A DNA stretch of 64,000 bases. It comes from Candidatus Paracaedibacteraceae bacterium (GTDB lineage: Bacteria; Pseudomonadota; Alphaproteobacteria; Paracaedibacterales; Paracaedibacteraceae). Below the pieces are notes generated by a model that searched no databases, was not told the DNA's origin, and saw only the letters and a program-made list of their open reading frames with translations. This document shows, in pieces, positions 44,273-53,525 of the stretch. Position 1 is the first letter of the stretch. Every line of letters starts with the position of its first letter. Made by a program: the position numbers and the translations under genes. The stretch is taken from NCBI GenBank assembly GCA_019636035.1, contig JAHBYI010000001.1, forward strand, positions 861,508 to 925,507, read 5' to 3'.

Positions 44273-45532
44273 TTACCGCCAACTAGATAGTACGAATGGA
44301 TATCGAGTTTTTATGGCTTGAGCTCCGGCAACACCGATGTTGTTGCCCCTCAGATCCAAGGATGTGAGATTGCTCAATGTTTGAGATGCCGCTATGGCTT
44401 GAGCTCCGGCAGCACCGATGTTGTTGCCCCTCAGATCCAAGGATATGAGATTGCGCAAGGTTTGAGATTCCGCTATGGCTTGAGCTCCGGCAGCACCGAT
44501 GTTGTTGCTCCCCAGATCCAAGGATGTGAGATTGCTTAAGGTTTGAGATGCCGCTATGGCTTGCGCTCCGTCATCACCGATGTTGTTATATTCCAAATTC
44601 AAGGATGTGAGCTTGCTCAATGTTTGAGATGCCGCTATGGCTTGTGCTCCGTCATCACCGATGTTGTTGCCTACCAGATACAAGGATGTGAGATTGCTCA
44701 ATGTTTGAGATGCCGCTATGGCTTCTGTTCCGGCATCGCCGATGTTGTTGCCTACCAGATACAAGGATGTGAGCTTGCTCAATGTTTTAGATGCCGCTAT
44801 GGTTTGCGCTCCGGCATCGCCGATGTTGTTGTGCCTCAGATCCAAGGATGTGAGATTGCTTAAGGTTTGAGATTCCGCTATGGCTTGAGTTCCGGCAGCA
44901 CCGATGTTGTTGTCCAGCAGATCCAAGGATGTGAGCTTCTTCAATGTTTGAGATGTCGCTATGGCTTCTGTTCCGGTATCACCGATGTTGTTATATCCCA
45001 AATTCAAGGATGTGAGCTTGCTCAATGTTTTAGATGCCGCTATGGCTTGCGCTCCGGCAGCACCGATCCTGTTATATCCCAAATTCAAGGATGTGAGATT
45101 GCTCAATTCTTTAGATGCCGCTATGGCTTGTGTTCCGGCAGCACCGATCTGGTTGCCTACCAGATCCAAGGATATGAGCTTATTACCATGCCCCAAAACC
45201 GCTTTCAGTGTCTCTAATGTGATACCTCCTTGTAGCTTAAGATTTATACCAGCGTTTTCAGGAGAGTCATGTAAGTAATTTATTAACGCCTCAGCCTCTC
45301 TGGGATTACTCACATCGAATGTCATAACCTTAACGTTCTGTCCATGAAATTCACGGTTACCAGTTGCCGTCTTGATGAATTTTGCCGTATTCTTCAGGCT
45401 TATGGTGTCTTTTGTGGATAGATTGTTGGCGATTTTCCCCAGAATTCCTGAAGGCATGTCCTTTAGATCGCTAGAAAATGCCGATGATAAGCATATTAAA
45501 CTGATTGATGCTAACAGTAGTGTTTTTTTCAT
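44273..45532 (-). CDS. exported F-box-like / leucine-rich-repeat protein 1
   Basis: 419 residues. Signal peptide MKKTLLLASISLICLSSAFS. Residues about 22-60 resemble an F-box: SDLKDMPSGILGKIANNLST then KDTISLKNTAKFIKTATGN (pattern M-P-x-x-I-L-x-x-I-x-x-x-L-S-x-x-D). A spacer (about 60-118) leads into eleven LRRs of exactly 27 residues (consensus LTSLxLxxNNIGxxGAQAIA), an RI-like type with a long helical side. F-box plus LRR is the architecture of host-ubiquitin-ligase mimics such as the Ralstonia GALA proteins; this is an inference. Near-identical paralogue at 45933-47759. Opposite-strand frames here are artefacts of the repeats. Confidence 0.85.
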   Translation of the reverse strand: MKKTLLLASISLICLSSAFSSDLKDMPSGILGKIANNLSTKDTISLKNTAKFIKTATGNREFHGQNVKVMTFDVSNPREAEALINYLHDSPENAGINLKLQGGITLETLKAVLGHGNKLISLDLVGNQIGAAGTQAIAASKELSNLTSLNLGYNRIGAAGAQAIAASKTLSKLTSLNLGYNNIGDTGTEAIATSQTLKKLTSLDLLDNNIGAAGTQAIAESQTLSNLTSLDLRHNNIGDAGAQTIAASKTLSKLTSLYLVGNNIGDAGTEAIAASQTLSNLTSLYLVGNNIGDDGAQAIAASQTLSKLTSLNLEYNNIGDDGAQAIAASQTLSNLTSLDLGSNNIGAAGAQAIAESQTLRNLISLDLRGNNIGAAGAQAIAASQTLSNLTSLDLRGNNIGVAGAQAIKTRYPFVLSSWR

Positions 45533-45932
45533 TTCATGGTCTCCCTGACGTAGTGTTCTATAAGAACATATCGTTCATACCTTAAAAAATCGTTAATTTA
45601 CAGGACAAGTTTTAGAATTTTTTAAAAGAGAGAGTTTCTTTGGCTTGGCGGATGAGGTTATGGGCTTCAAAATCCACTGTTTTATATGATCAAGAGCGTA
45701 TCGTGCCGTACTATAGCCATTCCCTTTAACCTTGATATAGCTAAATTCATTGCTTACCTAGGGAGCATTAACGCGACCTAGATGAGCAACGAATGACGCA
45801 GGAGAAAAGTTAAAGGAAACGACTATACGCCAAAAAATAGCGGGTTTCTTCCCCTCTGCCTTTCAAAACCCAATTAAGCCGAACCAAAGCTTGTTCGTTC
45901 TAAATTCTCTCTTTAATATGCTATTTCCGATA
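45533..45932. other. non-coding region between LRR genes
   Basis: About 400 bases. 45533-45711 is the upstream region of LRR gene 1, nearly identical to 47760-47938. A family A element lies at 45712-45827. 45828-45932 is the 3' flank of LRR gene 2, nearly identical to 44169-44272. Nothing else is seen. Confidence 0.75.
45712..45827. repeat. palindromic element, family A (116-bp version), copy between the LRR genes
   Basis: Same structure as 44053-44168: left TATAGCCATTCCCTTTAACC, right (reverse complement) TATAGTCGTTTCCTTTAACT. Between the two LRR genes at the duplication junction. Confidence 0.8.
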
Positions 45933-47759
45933 TTACCACCAACTAGATAGTACGAATGGATATCGAGTTTTTATGGCTTGCTCTCCGGCATCGCTGATAT
46001 TGTTTTTCCCCAGATACAAGGATGTGAGATTGCTTAAGGTTTGAGATGCCGCTATGGCTTGCGCTCCGTCATCACCGATGTTGTTGCCCCTCAGATCCAA
46101 GGATGTGAGATTGCTCAATGTTTGAGATTCCGCTATGGCTTGAGCTCCGTCATCACCGATATTGTTTTTCCCCAGATTCAAGGATGTGAGATTGCTCAAT
46201 GTTTGAGATGCCGCTATGGCTTGTGCTCCGGCAGTGCCGATCTTGTTATATCCCAAATTCAAGGATGTGAGATTGCTCAATGTTTGAGATGCCGCTATGG
46301 CTTGTGCTCCGGCAGTGCCGATCTTGTTATATCCCAAATTCAAGGATGTGAGATTGCTTAAGGTTTGAGATGTCGCTATGGCTTCTGTTCCGGCATCGCC
46401 GATGTTGTTGAGTCTCAGATTCAAGGATGTGAGATTGCTTAAGGTTTGAGATGCCGCTATGGCTTCTGTTCCGGTATCACCGATCTTGTTGAGTCCCAGA
46501 TCCAAGGATGTGAGATTGCTCAATGTTTGAGATTCCGCTATGGCTTGCGCTCCGGCAGTGCCGATGTTGTTGTGCCTCAGATCCAAGGATGTGAGCTTGC
46601 TTAATGTTTGAGATGCTGTTATGGCTTGCGCTCCGGCATCACCGATGTTGTTGCCCACCAGATTCAAGGATGTGAGATTGCTCAATTCTTTAGATGCCGC
46701 TATGGCTTGAGTTCCGGCAGCACCGATGTTGTTGCCCACCAGATTCAAGGATGTGAGATTGCTCAATGTTTGAGATGCCGTTATGGCTTGCGCTCCGGCA
46801 GCACCGATGTTGTTGCTCCCCAGATCCAAGGATGTGAGATTGCTTAAGGTTTGAGATGCCGCTATGGCTTGCGCTCCGGCAGTGCCGATGTCGTTGCCCA
46901 CCAGATTCAAGGATGTGAGATTGCTCAAGGTTTGAGATGTCGATATGGCTTCCGTTCCGGCAGTGCCGATGTTGTTGTCCTCCAGATCTAAGGATATGGG
47001 CTTGCTTAATGTTTGAGATGCCGCTATGGCTTGTGCTCCGGCAGCACCGATCTTGTTATATCCCAAATTCAAGGATGTGAGATTGCTTAAGGTTTTAGAT
47101 TCCGCTATGGCTTGCGCTCCGGCATCGCCGATGTAGTTATATACCAAATTCAAGGATGTGAGCTTCTTCAATGTTTGAGATTCTGCTATGGCTTGTGCTC
47201 CGGCAGCACCGATGTTGTTGTTTCTCAGATCCAAGGATGTGAGATTGCTTAAGGTTTTAGATATCGCTATGGCTTGCGCTCCGGCATCGCCGATGTAGTT
47301 ATATCCCAAATTCAAGGATGTGAGATTGCTTAAGGTTTCAGATGCCGCTATGGCTTGCGCTCCGGCATCGCCGATGTAGTTTTTCCCCAGATTCAAGGAT
47401 GTGAGCTTTTTACCATGCTCCAAAACCGCTTTCAGTGTCTCTAATGTGACCCTTCCGAATAGCCTAAGATTTATACCAGCGTTTTCAGGAGAGTCTTCTA
47501 AGTAATTTATTAACGCCTCAGCCTCTCTGGGATTACTCACATCGAATGTCATAACCTTAACGTTCTGTCCATGAAATTCACGGTTATCAGTTGCCTTCTT
47601 GATGAGTTTTGTCGTATTCTTCAGCCTTATGGTGTCTTTTGTGGATAGATTGTTGGCGATTTTCCCCAGAATTCCTGAAGGCATGTCCTTTAGATCGCTA
47701 GAAAATGCCGATGATAAGCATATTAAACTGATTGATGCTAACAGTAGTGTTTTTTTCAT
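45933..47759 (-). CDS. exported F-box-like / leucine-rich-repeat protein 2
   Basis: 608 residues, same build as its neighbour: signal peptide MKKTLLLASISLICLSSAFS, F-box-like region (SDLKDMPSGILGKIANNLST, KDTIRLKNTTKLIKKATDN), a spacer, and eighteen 27-residue LRRs. The length difference of 189 residues equals exactly seven repeats, so the array has expanded or contracted in whole-repeat steps. The repeats differ from each other at the variable exposed positions (e.g. SLNLGKNYIG, SLDLRNNNIG, SLNLVGNDIG), which fits diversification of a binding surface. The promoter region is almost identical to that of gene 1. Confidence 0.85.
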   Translation of the reverse strand: MKKTLLLASISLICLSSAFSSDLKDMPSGILGKIANNLSTKDTIRLKNTTKLIKKATDNREFHGQNVKVMTFDVSNPREAEALINYLEDSPENAGINLRLFGRVTLETLKAVLEHGKKLTSLNLGKNYIGDAGAQAIAASETLSNLTSLNLGYNYIGDAGAQAIAISKTLSNLTSLDLRNNNIGAAGAQAIAESQTLKKLTSLNLVYNYIGDAGAQAIAESKTLSNLTSLNLGYNKIGAAGAQAIAASQTLSKPISLDLEDNNIGTAGTEAISTSQTLSNLTSLNLVGNDIGTAGAQAIAASQTLSNLTSLDLGSNNIGAAGAQAITASQTLSNLTSLNLVGNNIGAAGTQAIAASKELSNLTSLNLVGNNIGDAGAQAITASQTLSKLTSLDLRHNNIGTAGAQAIAESQTLSNLTSLDLGLNKIGDTGTEAIAASQTLSNLTSLNLRLNNIGDAGTEAIATSQTLSNLTSLNLGYNKIGTAGAQAIAASQTLSNLTSLNLGYNKIGTAGAQAIAASQTLSNLTSLNLGKNNIGDDGAQAIAESQTLSNLTSLDLRGNNIGDDGAQAIAASQTLSNLTSLYLGKNNISDAGEQAIKTRYPFVLSSWW

Positions 47760-47938
47760 TTCATGGTCTCCCTGACGTAGTGTTCTATAAGAACATATCG
47801 TTCATACCTTAAAAAATCGTTAATTTACAGGACAAGTTTTAGAATTTTTTAAAAGAGAGAGTTTCTTTGGCTTGGCGGATGAGGTTATGGGCTTCAAAAT
47901 CCAATGTTTTGTATGATCAAGAGCGTATCGTGCCGTAC

Positions 47939-48013
47939 TATAGTCATTCCCTTTTACTTTTCTCTTGCGTCATTCGTTGCTTACCTAGTTTGCTTAGGCA
48001 TCGCTCTTTGTAT
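47939..48013. repeat. palindromic element, family A, partial copy at the edge of the duplication
   Basis: Begins TATAGTCATTCCCTTTTACT, then CTTGCGTCATTCGTTGCTTA, CCTAGTTTGCTTAGGCATCG. Resembles the right arm of the 116-bp copies joined to a middle like 19711-19814. The frame is open here too (IVIPFYFSLASFVAYLVCLG). Confidence 0.7.
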
Positions 48014-48021
48014 ATGATGTT

Positions 48022-48600
48022 CTAGCGATAGTTCCTCTGAATTCTCTCTGGATAAATTCGTGAGCCAAGTAAGGGTGTGTTTATCCACAGATAGGTCATA
48101 ATAATTGTCAAAATCAGATAGGCTAATAATAGGATGAGTGTATCCTTAGAAAATGATGGGGGTAAGTTGTATTCTGGGTTGTATTTTATTATTTCGTAAA
48201 AATAATTGACGCCAATAAAACCTAGATTCATTCAGATTGCGAAACATAGATTTTTAAAGTTTGAGTTATTATTCAGCCGGTAAGGCCGTGCTGTACAGTT
48301 GCGAAACGTTGATTTTGTCGCGTGGTAATAGACCCATAATCCAGATATAATAAGCCAATAAAAAGCAGAAATTTCAACCGAATATTTTTTCGTAACGTCA
48401 ATAAAATTGCTGAGTAATGGTGACTGAATCAAGAAATCATTTAAGGCAACAGTTAAGTATAATAGTACCTAATAAGTTGATATACGACCAGGGGTACGAT
48501 GGAAAGTAAGGCGGAATATATAAATTAAACTTGTTCCTAAAGCGGCTATCTCAAAGAGTGTAAGTTTGTCTGACGATGAGTGTCTATTAACTATTCTCAT
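48022..48600 (-). pseudogene. decayed multi-helix membrane-protein gene with two in-frame stops
   Basis: Reading leftward from ATG 48600, a single frame runs to TAA at 48022-48024 but is interrupted by TAG at 48471-48469 (codon 44) and TGA at 48234-48232. Pieces: codons 1-43 (MRIVNRHSSSDKLTLFEIAA, ...), 45-122 containing VLLYLTVALNDFL and AFYWLIISGLWVYYHATK, and the last 69 codons with YEIIKYNPEYNLPPSF and LILLLAYLILTIIMTYLW. Because all three parts share one frame without frameshift and each carries helices, this looks like a recently inactivated membrane protein rather than three genes. Family not recognised. Confidence 0.65.
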
Positions 48601-48607
48601 CTTTTAT

Positions 48608-50836
48608 TCACCCCTCAAATTTATTGCTGCGTGGGAAACCAATCGGTGCGAGACGGCCTAAGGTTGCCCGTCGTCCTTTCCACATCAACAGGTCTTTTTC
48701 CGTAGTGCGTTTGTTGTTTCGGACCCAGCTGAGGCCATCTGCTTCATTAAAGATCTTGATGTCACTAAGGCTCCCTTGGCGGTATTTCTGAATCATGACG
48801 CCGCGCCCTCTTGACAGAGTCGGCATATCGGCAACAGGAAAGACTAGGAGCTTACGGTTTTCACCGATACAGGCCACCATATCACCCGTTACCTCAAGGC
48901 ATGCCATTGCTTTGGCACCGTCATCCCCGAGTGTCATGACTTGTTTTCCTTGGCGTGTTTGGGCAATCACATCATCTGTTGAGGCGACAAAGCCACGTGA
49001 ATCGGTGGATGCTAAAAGATACTGTTTATGTTGACTTGGCTTGACGACACAAAGGTGCAGGATTTCTTCGTTATTATCCAGTTCAATCATCATGCGGATC
49101 GGCTCACCATGACCACGGCCACCGGGCAGTTTATCCACACCAATGGTATAAAACTTACCATTGCTGGCAAACACTAGGATTTTGTCCGTTGTTTCTCCCT
49201 GGATGACAGAACCTGCTCCATCGCCTTCTTTGTATTTGATATCATCCGGGTTGACGTTATGTCCCTTAATGCAACGGATCCAACCCATCTGAGAACAGAC
49301 AATCGTGACGTCTTCACGCTCAATGACCGCCTCAATCGGGATGATCACAGCAGTAGGCGCATCAGCCAGAGTTGTGCGACGTTTGCCGATAACGGTATCA
49401 AGGCCGTATTTCTTTTCGATTGTTTTGATGTCGGATTTAATGCGTTTCCATTGCAGCGTCTCGGTTGCCAAAAGGGTTTGTAACTCTTCACGTTCTTTGG
49501 TCAAATCCGTATGTTCTTGGCGAATTTCAATTTCTTGAAGTTTGCGTAATGCCCTGAGGCGCATGTTCAAAATAGCTTCAACCTGATTGTCGGTTAGGTT
49601 GAATTTTTCAATCATATAGGTTTTCGGTTCGTCTTCTTCGCGAATGATGCGGATAACCTCATCGATGTTGAGATAGGCAACAAGATAACCTTCCAGGATT
49701 TCAAGGCGAGCAGTGATTTGATCAATTCGGTGATTTGATCTGCGGATTAAGACGTCTTGTCGATGGTTCAAAAAGCATTGCAAGACTTCCTTGAGGGACA
49801 TAACGCGCGGGGTGCGACCCCCGTCCAAAACGTTCATGTTCAGGGAAAATCTTGATTCCAGATCGGTTGCTTTGAACAGGGATTCCATCAAAACCTCAGG
49901 ATCCACATTACGACTTTTGGGGACGAGGACAATGCGAATATCATCGGCTGATTCATCGCGGACATCATCTAAAAGCGGGAGTTTCTTTGCATTCAAAAGC
50001 TCAGCGATTTTCTCAATGAGTTTTGACTTACCAACCTGATATGGAATTTCAGTGATAATAATTTGATAGGTACCGGCCTTTTGTTGCTCGGTTTCCCAAC
50101 GGGCACGCATGCGGAAGCTGCCACGGCCTGTTTCATAAGAACGTAGCATGGATTCAGGGGATTCAACCAAAATACCCCCTGTCGGAAAATCCGGGGCAGG
50201 GACGAACTGCATAAGATCAGCAACTGTACAATTAGGTTTATCGATCAGGTGGATCATTGCTTGGCAAAGTTCGGCCAAGTTATGGGGGGGAATCGATGTT
50301 GCCATTCCCACAGCAATACCACTGGCACCATTGGCTAGAATATTGGGGAAAGCTGCCGGGAAAACTAAGGGCTCATCCGCTTCACCGTCATAGGTTGGGC
50401 GAAAATCAATGGCGTCTTCATCAATCCCCTCCATGAGCATCACAGCGAGATCAGTCAGGCGAGCTTCGGTATAACGCATGGCAGCAGCATTGTCGCCGTC
50501 AATGTTACCAAAGTTACCTTGCCCATCAATCAAGGGATAACGCACGGAAAAGTCCTGAGCCAATCGCACGAGAGCATCATAAATAGCTTGGTCACCGTGA
50601 GGGTGAAACTTACCCATGACATCACCGACAACGCGGGCAGATTTCTTAAACGGGGAATTGGGGTTAAGTTTTAGCTGTTGCATCGCATAAATCAAACGGC
50701 GATGAACAGGTTTCAGACCATCGCGGACATCCGGCAGGGATCGTGAAATAATCGTCGACAAGGCATAGGCCAAGTACCGGTCACCCAGTGCCTTTTCAAA
50801 AGGGACATCATTAATTATTTCAGCTGCTTTGGTCAT
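48608..50836 (-). CDS. parC: DNA topoisomerase IV subunit A
   Basis: The 742-residue type IIA topoisomerase cleavage subunit unlinks daughter chromosomes. Motifs: [40 protein letters not shown], catalytic-Tyr region [14 protein letters not shown], and [20 protein letters not shown]; the C-terminal wing is short and lacks the GyrA box (QRRGGKG), supporting ParC. The start 50836 (MTKAAEI) is preferred to the in-frame ATG at 50842. parE is not in this window. Confidence 0.93.
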   Translation of the reverse strand: MTKAAEIINDVPFEKALGDRYLAYALSTIISRSLPDVRDGLKPVHRRLIYAMQQLKLNPNSPFKKSARVVGDVMGKFHPHGDQAIYDALVRLAQDFSVRYPLIDGQGNFGNIDGDNAAAMRYTEARLTDLAVMLMEGIDEDAIDFRPTYDGEADEPLVFPAAFPNILANGASGIAVGMATSIPPHNLAELCQAMIHLIDKPNCTVADLMQFVPAPDFPTGGILVESPESMLRSYETGRGSFRMRARWETEQQKAGTYQIIITEIPYQVGKSKLIEKIAELLNAKKLPLLDDVRDESADDIRIVLVPKSRNVDPEVLMESLFKATDLESRFSLNMNVLDGGRTPRVMSLKEVLQCFLNHRQDVLIRRSNHRIDQITARLEILEGYLVAYLNIDEVIRIIREEDEPKTYMIEKFNLTDNQVEAILNMRLRALRKLQEIEIRQEHTDLTKEREELQTLLATETLQWKRIKSDIKTIEKKYGLDTVIGKRRTTLADAPTAVIIPIEAVIEREDVTIVCSQMGWIRCIKGHNVNPDDIKYKEGDGAGSVIQGETTDKILVFASNGKFYTIGVDKLPGGRGHGEPIRMMIELDNNEEILHLCVVKPSQHKQYLLASTDSRGFVASTDDVIAQTRQGKQVMTLGDDGAKAMACLEVTGDMVACIGENRKLLVFPVADMPTLSRGRGVMIQKYRQGSLSDIKIFNEADGLSWVRNNKRTTEKDLLMWKGRRATLGRLAPIGFPRSNKFEG

Positions 50837-50994
50837 AATCAATCCGCATAAACATTTACTTATATACAGTATATGCTAATTAGCCCCCTAAGAATCAAGG
50901 GTTTTGGCCTATATATTTGTTTAAACAAGATTATTATACTGGAATGTCAGAAATGATGATCAGAGGTAAAATATTGGATAGATTTAGTGCTTGT

Positions 50995-52020
50995 TTAGTT
51001 ATGATGGTTAGAAGAGGTAATACTATTTAGCTCAATTTCCAGTTTCTGAATGGAGCCAAGTATAACATCAAAAGATGGCGTATCCCCAAAAACCATCATT
51101 GCCATACTATGATAATCTTCCCTTAAATAATTGAGTAAATGATTATTTGGGTAAAGTTTAAAGCTACCTGGTATCGCTTCCTCATATTTTGCCCAAGATG
51201 TACGAAAATACTGTTTCTTATTAGCTATAATGCTATCTAATAAATCAATATTTTTAATAGCCTGTTGGTGTATCCCTGCCTCTATCATTTGATAAATATC
51301 GTAGTAGTGTCGTGAGAGTCTATCGCCAAATTGTTTTTCTTGCGGGCGGTTATTTTCAGCCTGTAAAATTGTAGTTTTTTCCCAAAATGTTCTGATTGGT
51401 GATAAAACCCGTAGAGTTGTCTCTTGCTTTTCCAGAATGTCACCAAACGTATCTTCAATGTATGAAGATATAGGTCTTGTTTCAGAGGGGTAGATATCTC
51501 CGCGAACGCCCATTTCTAGCAAAACTGATTTTTTTATGTAAGGGCTATCCTCTAAAGTAATAACGGATGGATAAATAAACCGAAGATTTTTTGGTTCTTT
51601 TTCATCTATGGTTATTTCCCATTGATAGATGTCTGAAAAGTGATTTCCGATTGATTGTTCAAGGGCTGGTTTGAGAATATGATGAACAAAATGAATAGCT
51701 TGTTCATCATTTGATTCTAGTCGTTTATTGAATTTCTTTCCTGAAAGACTATTTTCGTCCACATTGCCAGAAAATAAACTCTTATCAATCGTAATGTCGC
51801 AATCTTCTGAAAACCTATGAATTAACCCGTAACACTTAGATAAAGATGTTCCGCCTTTAAAGGTTAAGTGCTGAGCTAAATCTAACTCAAATACTCTGGC
51901 CAACAACCAGGTAACCCAAAAATCTTTTTCAATCAAAAGTTGTGAAATCTGTTTTTTATCAGACGTGCGATTTAAGAGTTCTCTTTTCTCGTCATTCGAT
52001 AGTTCAATATATGTTGGCAA
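50995..52020 (-). CDS. AbiEii-type nucleotidyltransferase toxin
   Basis: The 341-residue protein carries the nucleotidyltransferase signature HLTFKGGTSLSKCYGLIHRF followed by SEDCDITID (G-G-T-S-L-S-K ... S-E-D-x-D-I), the hallmark of AbiEii (PF08843). The mid region has PSVITLEDSPYIKKSVLLEM and ETRPISSYIEDTFGDI, as in the family. Together with the upstream AbiEi gene (overlap 17 bases) it forms a type IV toxin-antitoxin / phage-abortive system. Whether it is active is unknown. Confidence 0.85.
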   Translation of the reverse strand: MPTYIELSNDEKRELLNRTSDKKQISQLLIEKDFWVTWLLARVFELDLAQHLTFKGGTSLSKCYGLIHRFSEDCDITIDKSLFSGNVDENSLSGKKFNKRLESNDEQAIHFVHHILKPALEQSIGNHFSDIYQWEITIDEKEPKNLRFIYPSVITLEDSPYIKKSVLLEMGVRGDIYPSETRPISSYIEDTFGDILEKQETTLRVLSPIRTFWEKTTILQAENNRPQEKQFGDRLSRHYYDIYQMIEAGIHQQAIKNIDLLDSIIANKKQYFRTSWAKYEEAIPGSFKLYPNNHLLNYLREDYHSMAMMVFGDTPSFDVILGSIQKLEIELNSITSSNHHN

Positions 52021-52612
52021 TTTTCATCATCCTGTTAATTATAGGGACTAAATTTCTTGTCGTTCTTGTTTTTAATCCATTGAGAAGGATCATATCAGCC
52101 TTGGAAAGACGATTGATAATCGTTGTGAGAAATGTATCAGAAATCTGGTTAGAACCAAAATATCTTAAGGCTTGAATAATGATCCCCACAGGGGTTCCTG
52201 CTCCGGCCATTTTTTTTGGGTCTGCATGAATAAAGTGAAGAGTTATCCCACAAATACTGATGTCGTGGGTATTTCCATCTGTCAAATACATTAATCTAGC
52301 AGGGACTTGTGTTGAAAATCCAACTAAATTTGCTGCGTTTAACGGATCCAAGACGAATGATTGTCCCATTCTTCTGGAATATGCGTCCAAGATATCTTTG
52401 ATATCTGGCGATAAATCCCCCAAGAGCTGGCTTTTGTTTGGTTTATCATAAAGTCCATATCCTAGCCGACGAATATCTCCTTTTTGAGATAATCTATGCA
52501 AGATAACGTCTATATTGCCACGACTACCCAGATCTGCAAAATCATTTGCACAAAATACTGCTCCGTTCGGTTTATCGGATATTTTAAGTTGCAATGCATT
52601 TGCTATAGACAT
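52004..52612 (-). CDS. AbiEi-type antitoxin / transcriptional regulator
   Basis: The 202-residue protein (DUF6088-like) has a winged-helix N-terminus (GAVFCANDFADLGSRGNIDV, ILHRLSQKGDIRRLGYGLYD) and a larger C-terminal domain (GITLHFIHADPKKMAGAGTP). It would repress the operon and neutralise AbiEii. The start 52612 (MSIANAL) lies 5 bases from GGAGG; the in-frame ATG at 52624 would put the SD inside the gene. Overlaps abiEii. Confidence 0.8.
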   Translation of the reverse strand: MSIANALQLKISDKPNGAVFCANDFADLGSRGNIDVILHRLSQKGDIRRLGYGLYDKPNKSQLLGDLSPDIKDILDAYSRRMGQSFVLDPLNAANLVGFSTQVPARLMYLTDGNTHDISICGITLHFIHADPKKMAGAGTPVGIIIQALRYFGSNQISDTFLTTIINRLSKADMILLNGLKTRTTRNLVPIINRMMKIANIY

Positions 52613-52624
52613 AACAGCCTCCAT

Positions 52625-52941
52625 GTAATAAAAAATATATATTTTTCTTACAAAAATGTCAAGTAATTTGATCTTAACTATCTAAAATAATTTAATAATG
52701 TTATTTTTCTGGGAAAAATTGCTGATAGAGAATTTTTTTTGATAGCCTTTTTCTCTGGCTACTCAGTTGAGTTTGATAAAATGAGGGTCTATGATTATAG
52801 ACATTAATAGATTCCATTCAGGATGGTTTTGATCTTATAGAACTGACCTCTTATAATCCGGCTATGCATTGGTATCTCTCGTGTGCTTAACTGTACACGT
52901 CGATCCTCAGTTTAAAGCATTGATGCAAAAGAACTTTGAGG
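52625..52941. other. non-coding gap before the YoeB remnant
   Basis: 317 bases of AT-rich sequence with no convincing gene. It contains the family B copy at 52836-52865, and at about 52755-52800 a possible heavily diverged family A arm (CTCAGTTGAGTTTGATAAAA). Nothing else is supported. Confidence 0.5.
52836..52865. repeat. family B palindromic repeat, copy 4
   Basis: TATAGAACTGACCTCTTATA then ATCCGGCTAT; the right half matches copies 1-3 well, the left half is diverged. Confidence 0.6.
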
Positions 52942-53196
52942 TTAATAATAGTAGCGGCATTGAATAATAATAAGGTTGCTATTATCAATTTTGTAGACAA
53001 GTCTGTGTTCTTGATTGATTCTCCTCGACCACATCCCTGCGAGATCAAATTTTAGTGGCTCTGGTTTACCTATTCTGCTGTATGGTTCTCTTGTGCATTC
53101 TTTGATAAGTGTATTTATTTTTTTGAGTATGGTTTTATCCATTTGGAGTCAGTACTGGTAATCATCCCAAGCATCATCTAGAAACAAAATGTTCAC
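52942..53196 (-). pseudogene. YoeB-type toxin gene with in-frame TGA
   Basis: Reading leftward from GTG 53196, directly after the antitoxin stop, the frame encodes NILFLDDAWDDYQY, then TGA at 53151-53149, then LQMDKTILKKINTLIKECTR and so on to KFDLAGMWSRRINQEHRLVY and IIIQCRYYY. The total length (84 codons plus stop) equals YoeB. In YoeB proteins known to me the position after the Y-x-Y is Trp (TGG), so this is a TGG to TGA change. An intact downstream restart at MDKTI would lack the N-terminal strand. So the toxin is probably dead. Confidence 0.75.
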
Positions 53197-53451
53197 TTAT
53201 ACCTCGGTTAAATCTCGTTTATAGATTTTGTTGTTCTCTATATCTTGTGAGGCTTTAGCAAGTCTGGCGGCATTTTGGGGGGATTTTATCAGGTAAAGAG
53301 TTTCTTCGATGGCATTGTAGTCTTCCAAAGACATCATCACAACAGGACGTTCACTTTGGCGTGTAATAATGAGTGGTGCATGATCATCGCACACACGATT
53401 CATCACTGCTGCAAAATTTTTACGTGCTTGTGTATAGGTAGTCGCATCCAT
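53197..53451 (-). CDS. YefM/Phd-type antitoxin
   Basis: 84 residues: MDATTYTQARKNFAAVMNRV, CDDHAPLIITRQSERPVVMM, SLEDYNAIEETLYLIKSPQN. This is the classic YefM/Phd fold followed by a disordered C-terminal toxin-binding tail (KDLTEV end). It remains intact although the toxin (53196 leftwards) is interrupted. The antitoxin stop is immediately followed by the toxin start. Confidence 0.9.
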   Translation of the reverse strand: MDATTYTQARKNFAAVMNRVCDDHAPLIITRQSERPVVMMSLEDYNAIEETLYLIKSPQNAARLAKASQDIENNKIYKRDLTEV

Positions 53452-53525
53452 TTTCTTCTCCTTTATATACTATATAAAGTACTTATATGGTCAGGTCGAG
53501 TTTTAATCAGCCCACAGCAACAGCT

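Larger units (their letters stand above)
44053..47938. repeat. tandem duplication carrying both LRR genes
   Basis: Unit 1 (44053-45711, 1659 bp) and unit 2 (45712-47938, 2227 bp) each hold a palindromic element, a near-identical 3' flank, an LRR gene and a near-identical about 180-bp promoter region. The difference of 568 bp is accounted for by seven 81-bp repeats (567 bp) plus one base. A third palindromic arm follows at 47939. Confidence 0.85.

Noticed and set aside
44318..45278. Long plus-strand ORFs opposite LRR gene 1 with repeated GLSSGSTDVV... residues
   Set aside because: They are antisense frames created by the 81-bp repeat (a multiple of three) and have no signal peptide or start signal; LRR coding on the minus strand explains the region.
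46041..46847. Plus-strand repeat ORFs opposite LRR gene 2
   Set aside because: Same artefact as in gene 1.
44273..47759. LRR arrays considered as a CRISPR or other DNA repeat array
   Set aside because: The 81-bp period is a multiple of three, coding and without alternating spacers.
48022..48432. Two separate small membrane-protein genes (48022-48231 and 48232-48432)
   Set aside because: Both are in the same frame as an upstream ATG piece and separated only by single stop codons; a decayed single gene explains it better.
53149..53151. TGA read as tryptophan in the YoeB frame (genetic-code change)
   Set aside because: TGA is used as a normal stop in this window (for example for the P-loop ATPase at 2559-2561), so a nonsense mutation is simpler.
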